A DNA stretch of 64,000 nucleotides from Gigaspora margarita (Eukaryota > Glomeromycota > Glomeromycetes > Diversisporales > Gigasporaceae): positions 159,554-223,553 of the forward strand of contig WTPW01000437.1 of assembly GCA_009809945.1 (NCBI GenBank). Reading direction: 5' to 3'. Under the pieces are notes generated by a model that saw only the letters and a program-made list of their open reading frames with translations, made no database searches and was not told the DNA's origin. Shown here in pieces: positions 22,536-34,139 of the stretch; positions within the stretch are counted from its first letter, which is position 1, and each line of letters opens with the position of its first letter. The translations under genes and the position numbers were made by a program.

Positions 22536-23976
22536 TTTCTTTTAATAAAGAGGCTAAGAATTTTGAAAATCAAAAGCATATTATAATACTATATTACAAT
22601 ACTATTTATACCATTTGCAAATACAATATAATAAAAGTATATACTGAAATCTCTTTTAATGGTTTATAGTAGATGCATATACAAGTGTTGAGCAAAGTTG
22701 GCTTAATTATTTAAGATGCAACCAGAAAAAACTTAGTGCTGATCTTTATACAGATCTATAAGATACTATAAATATGCAAGATAATATATCATGCACTTTG
22801 TTAGTTGAGAATATTAGTAGATTTCATCAAGTTTTACTGGAAATGCTTAACAAATGCAATAGTTATACTAGGATGCAATAACAATAGTACATGTACTAGA
22901 AAAGCTAAATCTTTTTATTATATTTACATGCAACCCAGCATGGCCAGAAATTATTGCTGAGCTTTTTTATAAACAATTAGCATTAGATCATCCAAATCTT
23001 ATTGCAAGAGTATTTAATATCAAGCTACAAATTTTAATGAATAATATTATTAAGAGTCATATTTTTGGAACAGTTATAGCACATATTCATGTTATTTAGT
23101 TCCAAAAGTGAGGCCTTTTTCATGCTCATATTCTTATTATTCTTGCACCAGATAACAAGTCTAAAACTGTTGACGATTATGACATTGTTTTAGCTAAAAT
23201 TCCTAATAAAAATATTTATTTTACTGCATATAAAACTATAATTTAAATATATGGTTCTTGTAGCTTAGCATACTCTAATGATCCATGTATAAAAGATGGC
23301 ATATGTTCTAAGAAATATCCATGCAGTTTTTGTGTTACAACTAGTGAAAATAAATATGGCTATTAGTATACAAATAGTCTAATAATAGAAAAACTATAGT
23401 AGTTAACAGTGACAACTAAATAATCAATAGATTGTATCTTATAATTTATCTTGCAACTAAGTATAATATGCACATTAATATCAAAATATGTTCCTCTATT
23501 ATAGCAGTTAAATACCTTTTTAAAAGGGCCATGATCATGTTACAATTAAAATAGAAAGACCACAAAGATCTGTGCAAAACAACAATAATAAAATTTATAT
23601 TTTTAAGATGCATATTATATTTTAGCATCAGAGGCTACCTGGAAGCTAATTTGTTATAAACTGCATAAAGAAAAGCCTACTATTATAAGACTAAAAGTTC
23701 ATCTGCCTGGACAACAATGTATAATTTTCAGGATAGTAACAAATTAGAAGAAGTTTTAGAATATAGAACTACTACAGAGATAACTTTTATAGCATAGTTT
23801 AAGGCAATCAAAAATTTTCTGAAGCATGTAATTTTTTATATGGAGATTTTTCTACATATTGGGTTTATAAAAAGATTTTTTAAGCAGATAGTAGTTTAGA
23901 TGTAAGTTTAAAATATTTAGAAATAATTGATTAGGGCAACCAAGAAAAAATTATAATTCTATTAGATGAATATATT
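22536..23976 (+). pseudogene. Helitron 1, HUH replication-initiator region
   Basis: Beyond the 4.86-kb insertion the Helitron protein resumes. Readable pieces include SWLNYLRCNQKKLSADLYT (about 22693), ATQHGQ in place of CNPAWPEI (about 22930), LDHPNLIARVFNIKLQIL, and the HUH motif as GLFHAHILIILAPDNK (about 23112-23160), then TVDDYDIVLAKIPN, SKKYPCSF and later YILASEATWKLIC and VHLPGQQCIIFQDSNKLEEV (about 23700-23760). In-frame stops flank the HUH block (TAG near 23098, TGA near 23109), and there are numerous frame changes, so no nuclease is made. Confidence 0.82.
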
Positions 23977-25735
23977 TTGTTTATTCTATCATTTATTTGC
24001 AACTATACTTATTTTATATCAACCCACTCAACTTTAAGTGCTTTAAAAAAACATATTGCAGCTCTTAGTAATAATTTTTTTCATAAAGCACACAGAATGG
24101 CTGCTGAAAATTCTACTATTGAAATCCATAAAACTAATATATACAATCAAGTATTGCATCATATAGAGTCAATTCTATTTAAACAAGAAATATTACTTAG
24201 AGATTTTACTAATATGCCTATTCCAGCACTATTACTAGAAGAGTCATTTCAATTTAACAATATAATTGCAAAAGAGTTATATTCTGATATTGAAATTCTT
24301 AATCAAAAATACAATGAGAATTATTTAAGTCTAAATTTTGAGCAAAAAACTATTTTAATATAATCATTTCAGCAATAGAAAATAAGCTTAATTAATTATT
24401 TTTTTGTTGATGGCCCTAAAGGTACAGGAAAAACTTTTTATATAGTATTTTGCTAGATAAACTTTGGGCTTCTGGACCAATTGCACTTGCAGTAGCCTCT
24501 TCAGGTATTGCTGCTCTTCTTTTAGATAGAGTTCATATAGCATATTCCTATTTCAAAATACCAATTAATTAAATGAAGATTCAATTTGCAATATTTTACA
24601 TGGAACAGATCTTTCAATTCTTTTGCAAGAAACTTGGCTTATTATCTGTGATGAAGCTCCTATTATGAATCAATATGCTTTGAAGCTCTTGATTGAACTT
24701 TAAGAGATCTGATAAAAGCATTACATCCTGCTTTGAAGCATTAGCCATTTGGAAGAAAATTTGGAGAAGACTTTTGACAAATATTACTGGTTGTTCCTAA
24801 AGGTAAAGAGAACATATTATTAGTTCCTGTTTACTTTGAACTTATCTGTGGCAATATATTAAAGTAATGCAATTGTCAGAAAATATGCGTTTACAGCAAG
24901 TTAATAATATTGAAAGTCATTTTGAACAACAAGAATTTGCAAATTTGCTTCTGCAAATTGAAGAAGATCACATTTTGCAAATAATAGAAAACAGCAAATG
25001 CATCCAAATTCCTGATGATAGTTATCTTCAATCATACAATTTAAATGACTTAATCAATTGTGTATATTTAGAAATTGCTACAAATATACAAAATTCTAGC
25101 TATCTGGTAGAATGTGGAATTTTAGCTCAAAAAATAGTGATGTTGACATGGTTAATGCAACTATTATGGACCTATTTTCTGGGGAAATACTGATTATTTT
25201 AGTGCAGATACTATTAAAGAAACAAATAATATTAATCAACAATATGATAAACTTTATTCTACTGAATTTTTAATTCATTAAGGATAAGTGGCATGCCACT
25301 ATATAAGTTATCAGTAAAGTGGGCACTCCTGTTATACTTCTTTGAAACATTGACCTACAGAAGGTCTTAGTAATAGAACACTTATTCTGTTGTGCTTTTA
25401 CTATTATGTTATTGAAGCCCAAATTATTACTAGAAAGCAAGCTCGGAAAGTTGGCTTTTCTTCCCTATATAATACTTATACCATCAAACACAAAATTTAT
25501 CTATTACATTTAAACATCAACAATTTTCTATATAACTTGTTTTTGCTATAACTATTAATAAAGCACAGGGCCAAAGTTTAAGTCGTGTTGGTATCTATTT
25601 GCCACACTTGCATTTGCTCATGGTCAGCTTTATGTTGCATGCTCAAGAATACTTGACAAAACTTTAACATTCATATCAACACTCACAAGTAGGTTGTACA
25701 TATAATATTGTATACCCAGAAGTATTGCAATAGCT
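23977..25735 (+). pseudogene. Helitron 1, Pif1-type helicase region
   Basis: The open piece 23977-24363 matches the linker before the helicase (LLRDFTNMPIPALLLEESF, LNFEQKTIL). Walker A follows as DGPKGTGKTF (about 24412-24441), then the AVASSGIAALLLDR block, Walker B as IICDEAPIMN (about 24640), GGDFRQxLPVVPKG-like sequence (about 24765-24800), ENMRLQ and EFANLLLQIEEDH (24867-25193), and motif V/VI as TINKAQGQSLSRVGIYLPH with AHGQLYVACSRI (about 25548-25660). The order and wording are diagnostic of Helitron helicases. At least five breaks separate these blocks. Confidence 0.85.
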
Positions 25736-27351
25736 AATATCTTAATTAAAAAAAAAGAAGTAATATAAAACTATAAAAAAATTCATAAGTTTGTGAATTA
25801 TATGTATAAAATAATTATATTTGACCTTGGTTAGTAATTATATATTATGTTAAGTTTTATTTAACTAAAAAAGTTCTTGAATTGATAAATATCAACTATA
25901 TTTTTTTTGCATAATATCTCAATTCTATCAATTTTTATTTAGTTTGCACTATTGATAATTTTTTCATTATTCAATTAATTATTTATGTTATAAATATTAG
26001 ATTAGTAAATTTTATAAAAAGAATATATGAATATACAGTTATCTTACTACAAAGATGAGTTTTTTTTTAATAATTTTATTATTAAATCTAATGTGAAAGA
26101 GTTATTTTTTTTATTACTTATATTTAAATATTATATATATATTTAACTACGATAAATTCTACACTTTGTATCATTAATCACTCTTATTTAATTTAGCTAA
26201 TTAATTATCTGTATTATTAACAAGGTCTTCAATTTCGAACTAAGTTAGAGTTTGGAACAATTTTATTTCAAATATCAGAACTAATTGAAACCAGTTTTAA
26301 TTTTTGAAAAATAAACCCATTTTCAAACTCTAACTAAAGTATATGATAAGTATTTATTTTTTATTTATTTATTTAAGTATTAACTTTTTTGTTTTAGGTA
26401 TATTCTTCAATTGACTTACAATATGCAATATTTTTCTTTCACAATTGTTGTTAATTTGACTATCATATAACTATTTAACAATTATTAATTACTAAAATTT
26501 ATTTTTAAATAGTTATATTAAAATTTGGATTATGATATAAAAGATTTATTTTTTTAACTAAGAATAGTAGCGATAAATATTTTATCAATTATTTTAATAA
26601 TAATAACTTTAATTAATATTGAAATGCAAGCGCATATACATAATATAAAAAAATTTTGAGTGTATAATTAAAAAAAAATTAACGCAAGTATTTAATTATT
26701 ACAAGTTGCCAATTTTATTCTTTTTTATTGAGAAATTTTTCATATTTTTGCCATTATGGTATGAGCCACAAAAATCTTCTTTTTATTTGTTATTTTTATC
26801 AAAGATTTTTAAATAAATAATAGACTTTTACATATATTGTTACTATAAATAACCAGTAAAATATAACAAATAATTTATATGATTTACCAAAGAACGTTTT
26901 CAAGTGATAAATTTATGATGTAAGCTATATTTTTTTTTGTGGACATCAGCTGGGGTGATGTTGGCTAAAAAAATTAGCTTTGAATGCCTAATCAAATTTG
27001 TCTTCGATTTAGCATGTTTAATAATGGGTCAGAGTTAGTTAGCTTTGAATATAAATAAAGTTTATTTTGTTGTATTATAAATATACATGTATCACGTGAT
27101 ATAAGGTGCCATGACATTGAGCAATAAAAAATAACAAAAATAAATAATAAAAATAATGAAAAATAATGAACAATAAAAAATAACAAAAAATCAAATAAAA
27201 TAAAATAAATATAAAAAAAAACAAGATGCAAAATAATCAAAAAATAAAAAACATATATATATAATAAATATAACAAAAAGTAAAAAAGCTAAAAAATAGT
27301 TAAAAATAAAAATATATACATTTAAATACAAATAAAAATTATAGCATAATA
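25736..27351. other. Spacer downstream of Helitron 1
   Basis: A+T-rich with no gene recognised. The minus-strand frame at 26992-27276 is a low-complexity reading of AAATAATAAAAA-type sequence. The only structured item is the small MITE at 26244-26334. The 3' terminus of the Helitron should lie in the first part, but I could not identify its hairpin. Confidence 0.45.
26244..26334. mobile_element. 91-bp miniature inverted-repeat element
   Basis: GTTAGAGTTTGGAA at the left pairs with TTTCAAACTCTAAC at the right (13 of 14). Flanks share ACTAA-like bases, but the duplication is not decisive. The interior contains GAAACCAGTTTTAAT, a word also reiterated in the insertion at 16.4-17.2 kb. Confidence 0.5.
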
Positions 27352-27639
27352 CTAATTTATTAATTCAGTTTCAAGCAATTTATTCAGATTTTCAAGTGTT
27401 CCTTCATCACTAAGAACTGAATATTTATCATTTAATTTAAGCTCAGATGATTTATTCATTATGTAATAAGTTGCATCACATTGTTTCAACGCAAATAAAT
27501 TATTGGGTTCTATTGTTAATGACTTATTTAAATCTGCAAGTGATTCATTATATTTACCCATTATACGGTAAAATACTCCTCGAATTTTTAATGACAAATT
27601 ACTTTTTGTGCCGAAATGCATGAAATGCATAATCTGCAC
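27352..27639 (-). pseudogene. TPR-repeat protein fragment
   Basis: A 95-residue minus-strand frame contains one full and one partial tetratricopeptide repeat: RGVFYRIMGKYNESLADLNK, SLTIEPNNLFALKQ, then CDATYYIMNKSSE and a tail LENLNKLLETELIN. Glomeromycotan TPR proteins carry long tandem arrays of exactly this RGxxYRxMGxYxESLADLNKSLxIEPNN unit. Here the rest of the array, the normal N-terminus and the usual kinase or ring partner domain are missing. It is therefore a gene fragment or exon-sized relic, not a full protein. Confidence 0.7.
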
Positions 27640-27959
27640 TTGTCAAACCAGATGAAACAGGTAATTCTATTTACTATACTAAGAAGCTACAGTACTATAT
27701 ATGTATAGAGGCTGTGTTAACTCTTACTAAATATACATATTGACTACAAATTGATGTATAAAAAGGATAGTTGAATAGAATAATAATATAAAAAGAAAAT
27801 CAGCGTGACTTGACACCTTCACAATGGGCAGAGTATTATATTTTGAGCCCTTGGGCAAGAGTAAGGGCTTGGAAGGTGAGCACTTACATAGATAGGTAGG
27901 GCTAGAGTATTAGTACAACCTAGCCCTACCTGGCCCATGTGGAGGCCTAATTATTTATA
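27640..27959. other. Spacer with a 12-bp stem hairpin
   Basis: AGGTAGGGCTAG (27894-27905) is complementary to CTAGCCCTACCT (27920-27931), a perfect 12-bp stem with a 14-base loop, in a stretch of otherwise higher G+C (27830-27950). It may be an inverted repeat of a small mobile element. No gene seen. Confidence 0.5.
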
Positions 27960-28793
27960 AACTTGTTTTTGTTTTTTTTTAATTCTATACATTGACAAAT
28001 TTTCTTATACAATAAAATGACTTGAATATAATGGTAAGTATTTGTGCTCTTGTTTTGTGAACTTTATTAAACAATTTTCTTTATATCCACTAGCTAATCT
28101 AATGTGAATAAAATAATTTGATATAGTGTTACTATTTATAATTTGTTTATCCATTTATCTATTTAACATCTGGATCTAAATTTATTTAGATATCTGTTTA
28201 CTATTAACATCTGGGTAATTATTCCAATACCTGTTAGATTATCCAGATATTTAAGTAATTTGAATTATCCAAATAATCAGATATGAATAAATCAATGACA
28301 GATTTATTTGAATTGGAACTTTAATTTCATGCAATAGTAAGTTTTAGATTCTTGATTTATAAACTTAATTCTATTTATCAATTAATTCTTACATCTACTA
28401 GCTAAATAAAATAATTTGAATACAATAATAAGTATTTATATTCTTGATTTGTAAACTTGTTTTACTCTTCTTTATTATGACTATTAATAAATTTCTTTGC
28501 ACTTTCACTACATTAACATAAATAAAATAATATAAATACAATGGTAAGTATTTGTGTTCTTGTTCTGTGGACTTGTTTTGCTTTTCTTTCTATTTATTAA
28601 GAATATTCTTTATATCCACTAGCTAAACTAATGCAAATAAAATAATTTGATTTAATAGTAAGTAAATATAGTATGTTCTTTTGCAAATTTGTTTTGCTAT
28701 TTTTAAATCTATTTATTTAATAAACATTTATTATATTCATGGGCTAATTTAATACAAATAAATAATTTGGCATAATAGTAAATATTGAAAATC

Positions 28794-28872
28794 ACAGGTG
28801 TGGTAACTTAGGAAAGTTGGTAAGTTGTCACCCCCAAGTAGCAGGTCTAGGGTTCAAATCCCACTAGCGATG
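28794..28872 (+). ncRNA. tRNA-like head with pol III B box
   Basis: The internal promoter layout of a tRNA-derived retroposon: a B box identical to the GGTTCRANNCC consensus at 28851-28861, with a loosely preserved A-box region about 45 bases upstream. It is not a functional tRNA gene: the cloverleaf is too diverged and an anticodon arm cannot be placed. Confidence 0.6.
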
Positions 28873-29796
28873 CTTTGAAAATAAAACCTGTAGTACAGTA
28901 ACTATTGTCTTGTCAATCGGTCAGGTATATTACCTGTAATCCTTGGTTACCATCTGGAATGGGAGCTTTTAGGCATATTTGTATATCATTACACAGACAA
29001 ATCCAAGGGACCAAAGAAATGAAAACCCGTTTGGCAAGTCCTGAGTAAGGAGGTAGCAAAGATCTTCAACAGTGCTACCAAAACTGGAGAATCAGAAACC
29101 AGAGCTGGAATATTGGATGAATAAAGACTCTTAGGGACGGGGGTTCACCAACCTGGCCACTGGAGTCACACCAAAGTAAAGGACCTATGCTATAGAAGTA
29201 GGTACCAAGGGAAAAAAGAACCATAGTGGCACCTAATGCCAGGTTAATCAACCCTTCCAGGCTAACTGGTTTGGAAGTTTGGAAAGCTGGTGTAAGGACC
29301 AGTAGGATAGTAGAGGTGGGTGCTGGAGTTGGAGTGAACTTTACAAGGGCAAGAAGTAGGTAACAGCAGCAGTTTAATGGTTAGCCCTGACTGCAAATAT
29401 ATAGGTAAAGCTATAGTGTATGTTACCAAAGTGTAGGTAATACCTGTGTGGGACAGGGACTACTCTACCAAGTTTCTTGCGAGGATAAATTAGTCCTAAT
29501 GGCTATGGTAGTAAATGATCTGGGGTCTGAACTGACTGTATATATACCACGGATACTAGTGAAACAATTGAGATTGGTTAAAGGAGCTGAAGATCAGAGG
29601 ATTTAAATAGGCAATAACTGGTATGCGGGTTGCAGGTATAGCAGCTAGTGTAGAACCTTCAGGTGGCTACTTAAATAGGCAACCAAAAGTTGCAGGTGTG
29701 GCAAGTTGTACTCTTATCCAAGTGTAATTTCCCGATGTGTAAACTGAATAAAATCCTATGACCCAAGCAGGCACTTTGAAACCAAAAAAAAAAAAA
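28794..29796 (+). mobile_element. 1.0-kb tRNA-headed SINE-like retroposon
   Basis: The 5' end looks tRNA-derived: a D-arm-like stretch GGTAACTTAGGAAAGTTGG, then a consensus B box GGTTCAAATCC at 28851-28861, followed by a CACTAGCGATGC acceptor-like tail. The body is clearly more G+C-rich than its surroundings and ends in an A run (29784-29796). A 15-bp duplication with one mismatch, TAAATATTGAAAATC (28779-28793) and TAAATATTAAAAATC (29797-29811), brackets it exactly. That is the signature of target-primed reverse transcription. At 1003 bp it is long for a SINE, and it has no long ORF; the unrelated-looking body may derive from a partner LINE. Confidence 0.85.
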
Positions 29797-30080
29797 TAAA
29801 TATTAAAAATCTTTTTGTAAACTTGTTTGATCATGATTTTAACTATTACTAAATGTTCATCATATTCACAGGCATCAATACAAATAAACTTATTTGGGCA
29901 TAATAATAAGTATGCTTGTTGTAAACCTGTTTTGCTCACTTACAACTACATGAATGCATATAAAATAATTTGCATAATATGTTCTTGTTAATGAAGTTGT
30001 TTTGCTATTAATTCTATCTGTTAATAAGTGTCCTTTGTTTCTAATATTTAAATATTCTTTAATTAGTAAACTTCATACTA

Positions 30081-32234
30081 ATTTCAGAATGATATACACT
30101 ATTTATTGACTCACAAATAATATATATATTATTTTGAATTTAATATAAAACAATAAATGATGTATAATATTCATATATTTAAAGTTCATCATTTGTTTAT
30201 TATAAATTCTTTCACTTTCATCTTTGATGATCAGTGATTATTATTTTATTAGCCCATTAAAAAATCTCACTAAATAAAATAAAAAGCTAAATACTTAATA
30301 AATAGCAAATTAATTTGCAATTTTTGTGTTCAAAATTCTTGTTTTTACTATCATTAGTTATTGCAATTATAATATTGCTCTTGCTGTAGTTTTTTTTGAG
30401 TTTTCATTGTTTTATATAATAAAAAAAGGACGTTAATAAAGCACACCACTGGTGTTCAACAACACATGTGTTTTGATCAATCAAAAATCATGAATTCATG
30501 TAATATGAAGATCAGGTATAACCTGAATTTTTTGAAAAAATGGAATTTTTTCAAAAACCATCTATATAAAAAATTCTAAGAAACCTATCTTCATGTTCTA
30601 ACAAAAAAAATTGCTTGCAAAATTTTAGTATAAACAAACTTTTAACCCAAACCTTAACATGAACTCTAACTCTAACCCTAATGTCAAAAAAATTTTTCAT
30701 ATTATCATTTGTATTTACTAGTGTTGAACACCACAGTTGTGATTTATATATATTGTGAAAAAATCATATAAGCAGTATAGTGAACTTTAGATTTCTTAAC
30801 TTTTGTGATGTGTACATTTGTTTTTTTTGGCATACATTATGTGTTGAATATATAATATATTTTTTCATATACTGTATATAGATATAAGATAATAAATCAA
30901 AAATAAGCATTATATAATAAATAAGGTCATGCAGACCAATTAAACTTAAGATTTTGCAAATAGCTTATTGTATTTGTTTCTGGTATAAATAATTATTTCT
31001 AAAACATAAAAAAGATTAGATGAATTATTTATTTCTTATATGGCTAACTAATTTGTGTAACAACATTATGCAGCTATCTAGTTTAGAAAATCCCTGACTA
31101 TAATTTATAGTTTGATATCTACTTGATTGGCTTATATAGATCAATTGCCTAAGTAATTTATTTATACACTTTAAAGTATTTTTTGAAAATGTAATATTTT
31201 ACTAATAAAAATTCACCAAATGCTATTTCTAGCTTTAAACTATATTAGTATTCGCCTTGTAAAAGAATCAAAAAAGAATCATACTCTTAACAAACTTTGC
31301 TTAGAAGACAAAATATACTGCTATCTATTGGATTGTATAAAATAATATTGTAGAATAGAGGTAGCTTGAAATAAATGTCTTTGTTTAAAACTATTTTATT
31401 GTACTCGATTTAAATAACATTTGTTGCTAACTATTTACTTTGAATAGGTACAAGCTTTTTAGTAACATAAAATCCGCATTTATAGTTAAATTTTGCTAGT
31501 ACTTTAACATGTTTGGGTTTGTTTACTGTAAATTAGAATTTTGGTTAATGTATTCTGGTTTATATGTAAAAAAGTATATATTTATTCTACTTTACATGTA
31601 TCAATCTGTTTTTATAACATATAAGTTATAATAAATTTTTGCACATGTTTATTAATTTGTAATATTCTTTATATGGAGTTTTTTTTTTTTTTGATATTTT
31701 AAAAATGATAAATATTTTAAAATTTATGCAATTTGATTGGTTGATTATTACCAGTAATCACAAGTAGATCTACAAAAATTAACTAATTATTATAATGCCT
31801 TTCTATAAAGTCTATCCTGATGTTTTTTTATAAATTGACAAGTTTTTCAGAATTTTATTACTTATCTATTATCAATAATCATCAATTATTTTTTATGAAT
31901 CTATTTAAGCATTAGTAAAGTAATTCCATCAATCTGCATTTAATATAATAGCACAGAGTTTTTGTAAAAAATTAAATAATAACAAATACTATTATATTTC
32001 ACTGAAAATAAGCACTCTTTTTATTATAAGCAATGCATATTATTAGAAAACAAATTATTCATTTTCGATTTTTGTCCAAACCAAAAAATTTTTTTGCAAT
32101 TTTATTTTTTCAATTTGATAATAAGACTAGAAAGAAAGCATAAGCAGTAATGCATTAGCATTGACAATTATATTAGTTGATTGAGATATTACATTTATAA
32201 ATTACACAAATTAATGAAATCATATATTAAATTT
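30081..32234. other. Spacer before the 17.9-kb element
   Basis: Very A+T-rich, no gene recognised. Besides the small inverted-repeat element at 30442-30741 I see only homopolymer runs. Confidence 0.5.
30442..30741. mobile_element. 300-bp inverted-repeat element
   Basis: CACACCACTGGTGTTCAACA at the left matches the inverted right end in 17 of 20 positions. The interior includes AACTCTAACTCTAACCCTAA, which resembles telomere repeats but is only two or three degenerate units. No target duplication was found. Confidence 0.5.
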
Positions 32235-32794
32235 TAGTAGGGTCAAAAAGGGAGTTCTGGGACACTTTTTCTACACCTAGGGTACAAAAATAGTCATCTT
32301 GTTGTTTTCACGCCTTTGCAAGACTAAATTCTATATTATTTTTTTTCACACCTATATAAAATCGATACAAAATGTGGTGTAAATTTTTATATAGCTAGAA
32401 TCATCTATTTTTTATTTATATAGCTAAATTGGATGACGACAAAAAAATAAATTTCACGTCACTCAACATTAACATAGCTGATACTATTATAAGCATTTTT
32501 TCTTATTTAAACATTTTATAACATAATACCCTTTAGCATGTTTTCTATATAATCCAGGTTCAGAACTAGTAGGCTTACTACAAACTTTACATGGAATACG
32601 CTTTTTAGATTTCCAATGATCAAAGCATCCTTCAGGCCGACGACAAGTACGTCCACAAATAACTCCTATTCTAAGTAAATAAGCACAAGTATATTCACCT
32701 ATCATGGTATATAAATATGAAAATTTCAATTTAAACAAAAAGTCTGGTATATTAATACAAACAATGGAATACCAGCACCCATATACAAAACTTT
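32235..32794 (+). repeat. Left terminal inverted repeat
   Basis: It matches the reverse complement of 49590-50149 almost perfectly, and similarity ends abruptly at ATATACAAAA. It contains a complete 83-codon ORF on the minus strand. Its outermost 110 bases are non-coding and begin TAGTAGGGTC. Confidence 0.93.
32487..32738 (-). CDS. Cys-rich 83-residue protein inside the left TIR
   Basis: A short frame with a conserved cysteine/histidine pattern: CAYLLRIGVICGRTCRRPEGC, then FDHW, CKVCSKPT and finally IKCLNKKKC. The CxxC pairs suggest a zinc-binding fold, and the abundance of lysine and arginine fits nucleic-acid binding, but no named family is recognised. The same ORF stands inside the opposite terminal repeat with a single amino-acid difference seen (R or Q before PEGC). 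Because it lies in both ends it is present twice per element and would be transcribed towards each terminus. Confidence 0.6.
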   Translation of the reverse strand: MFKLKFSYLYTMIGEYTCAYLLRIGVICGRTCRRPEGCFDHWKSKKRIPCKVCSKPTSSEPGLYRKHAKGYYVIKCLNKKKCL

Positions 32795-32822
32795 AGATAA
32801 TCAAAACATATCATATATTCAA

Positions 32823-34082
32823 ATGTCAACTACTAATAAAAACATCGATCAGTTAACCAATGAGGCCAAATCCTCAACTGAAAATCAATTAATGCCTAAA
32901 TGGCAAGACATTGCTAAAGCTATTAAAGAGATAGTTATAGTAGCAGATTATTTTGAAAAGTCTAGAGATGGAAAATTAATGCAAGGTTATAAAAAGGAAT
33001 ATAGGAATTTATTTAATGACGAAGAGCCAGATGAATATATAGTGAAATATGCAAAAAACAAATTTCCAAATAAAGAAAAATATATGGAGATGAAAGAGCA
33101 ATATAAACAATAGTATAGATTCGAACCCAAACTATTAAAAGCTATTGGAGATCTTAATCATTTATATTATAAATTAGCAAAACCATATTTCAAAGATTTA
33201 ACTAAAGTTCGAAGTGAAATTGATAACTTCCTTGATAATAATGAAATTGATAATATAGATAATATAGATAAATTTCTTAATTTATAAAAGACCAGGAACA
33301 CCAACTTGAAGCATTCCACGAGCATCTTTCATATCATAAAATTTTATTGCAAAACAAGGATCCTTTGGGTCTAATTCATAAGTACCCATTTAGGTGGCAA
33401 CTCTTTATTAGGAGGGACAATTAAAAGCTCTTCTCTAACAAAAGACCACTTTGGGCCATTTTCATTAATATCTTTAATCCAGTATAAAACTGGTTGATTT
33501 TTTTGTACTAGAGATTCACGAATATAATAAATCTGANGAGACCAATTCATATTGGTAGCATGTCTTCTTCCACCTTCCAATTCACCAGGCTTAAGTAAAT
33601 ATAAAACAGGATCATTATATGTTAATCGAATCTCATCATAACCTATAGGTCCATATCTTGGTTTAGAAGCTTTAGCATATACAAATTTCTTTTTAATAGC
33701 TTCATTAGGGGTTATACCAAGAAGCCGAGTTACAGAGTTATTAAGATCATTAATAATAATTNATGGAAAATTAATGCAAGGTTATAAAAAGGAATATAGG
33801 AATTTATTTAATGACGAAGAGCCAGATGAATATATAGTGAAATATGCAAAAATCAGATTTCCGAATAAAGAAAAATATATGGAGATGAAAGAGCAATATA
33901 AACAATGGTATAGATTCGAACCCAAACTATTAAAAGCTATTAGAGATCTTAATCTTTTATATTATAAATTAGCAAAACCATATTTCAAAGATTTAACTAA
34001 AGTTCGAAGTGAAATTGATAACTTCCTTGATAATAATGAAATTGATAATATAGATAATATAGATAAATTTCTTAATTTATAA
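32823..34082 (+). other. Small lysine-rich ORF present in two tandem partial copies
   Basis: A plus-strand frame beginning MSTTNKNIDQLTNEAKSS and containing DGKLMQGYKKEYRNLFNDEE and KFPNKEKYMEMKEQYKQ occurs near 32823-33286. Its second half is repeated at about 33765-34082. Between the two lies a partial extra copy of the 3' end of the integrase gene. So roughly 0.8 kb of the element has been duplicated in tandem. The product is small, charged and predicted helical; I do not recognise a family. Confidence 0.55.
33290..33765 (-). pseudogene. Partial duplicate of the integrase 3' end
   Basis: It is the counterpart of the terminal part of the integrase gene at 34140 onward, with the same GELEGGRRHAT and QPVLYWI words, and belongs to the 0.8-kb tandem duplication. 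Only the C-terminal domain is represented. Part of the virus-like fossil. Confidence 0.75.
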
Positions 34083-34139
34083 AAGACCAGGAACACCAAC
34101 TTGAAGCATTCCACAAGCATCTTTCATATTAAAAATTTT

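Larger units (their letters stand above)
16169..25735 (+). mobile_element. Helitron 1, decayed, with nested insertions
   Basis: Plus-strand remnants match, in order, the typical RepHel protein: the Helitron-like N-terminal domain (16.17-17.67 kb), the HUH replication-initiator region (22.54-23.97 kb), and a Pif1-type helicase (23.98-25.73 kb). About 0.83 kb near 16.40-17.24 kb and 4.86 kb at 17671-22528 are later insertions. Helitrons move by rolling-circle replication and make no target duplication. Their ends (5' TC, 3' hairpin plus CTRR) could not be placed, so the span given is only that of recognisable coding remains. Many stops and frame changes show it is old and inactive. Confidence 0.85.
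27960..30080 (+). repeat. Diverged tandem repeat of about 119 bp, split by a retroposon
   Basis: A unit containing GTAAGTATTTGTGTTCTTG, CTTGTTTTGCT, TTTATATCCACTAGCTAA and CAAATAAAATAATTTG recurs at least six times. The GTAAGTA-like word starts near 28033, 28424, 28543 and 28662, and a weaker one near 28778, which gives spacings of about 117-119 bp. After the insertion at 28794-29796 the same words continue to about 30080. Copies are well diverged, so the array is old. No protein frame runs through it. Confidence 0.7.

Noticed and set aside
28794-28872. Functional tRNA gene
   Set aside because: B box is good, but the cloverleaf and anticodon arm cannot be drawn, and the sequence is the head of a retroposon with its own target duplication.
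30661-30682. Telomere-like CTAACCCTAA words
   Set aside because: Only two or three degenerate units inside a small inverted-repeat element; not a telomere.
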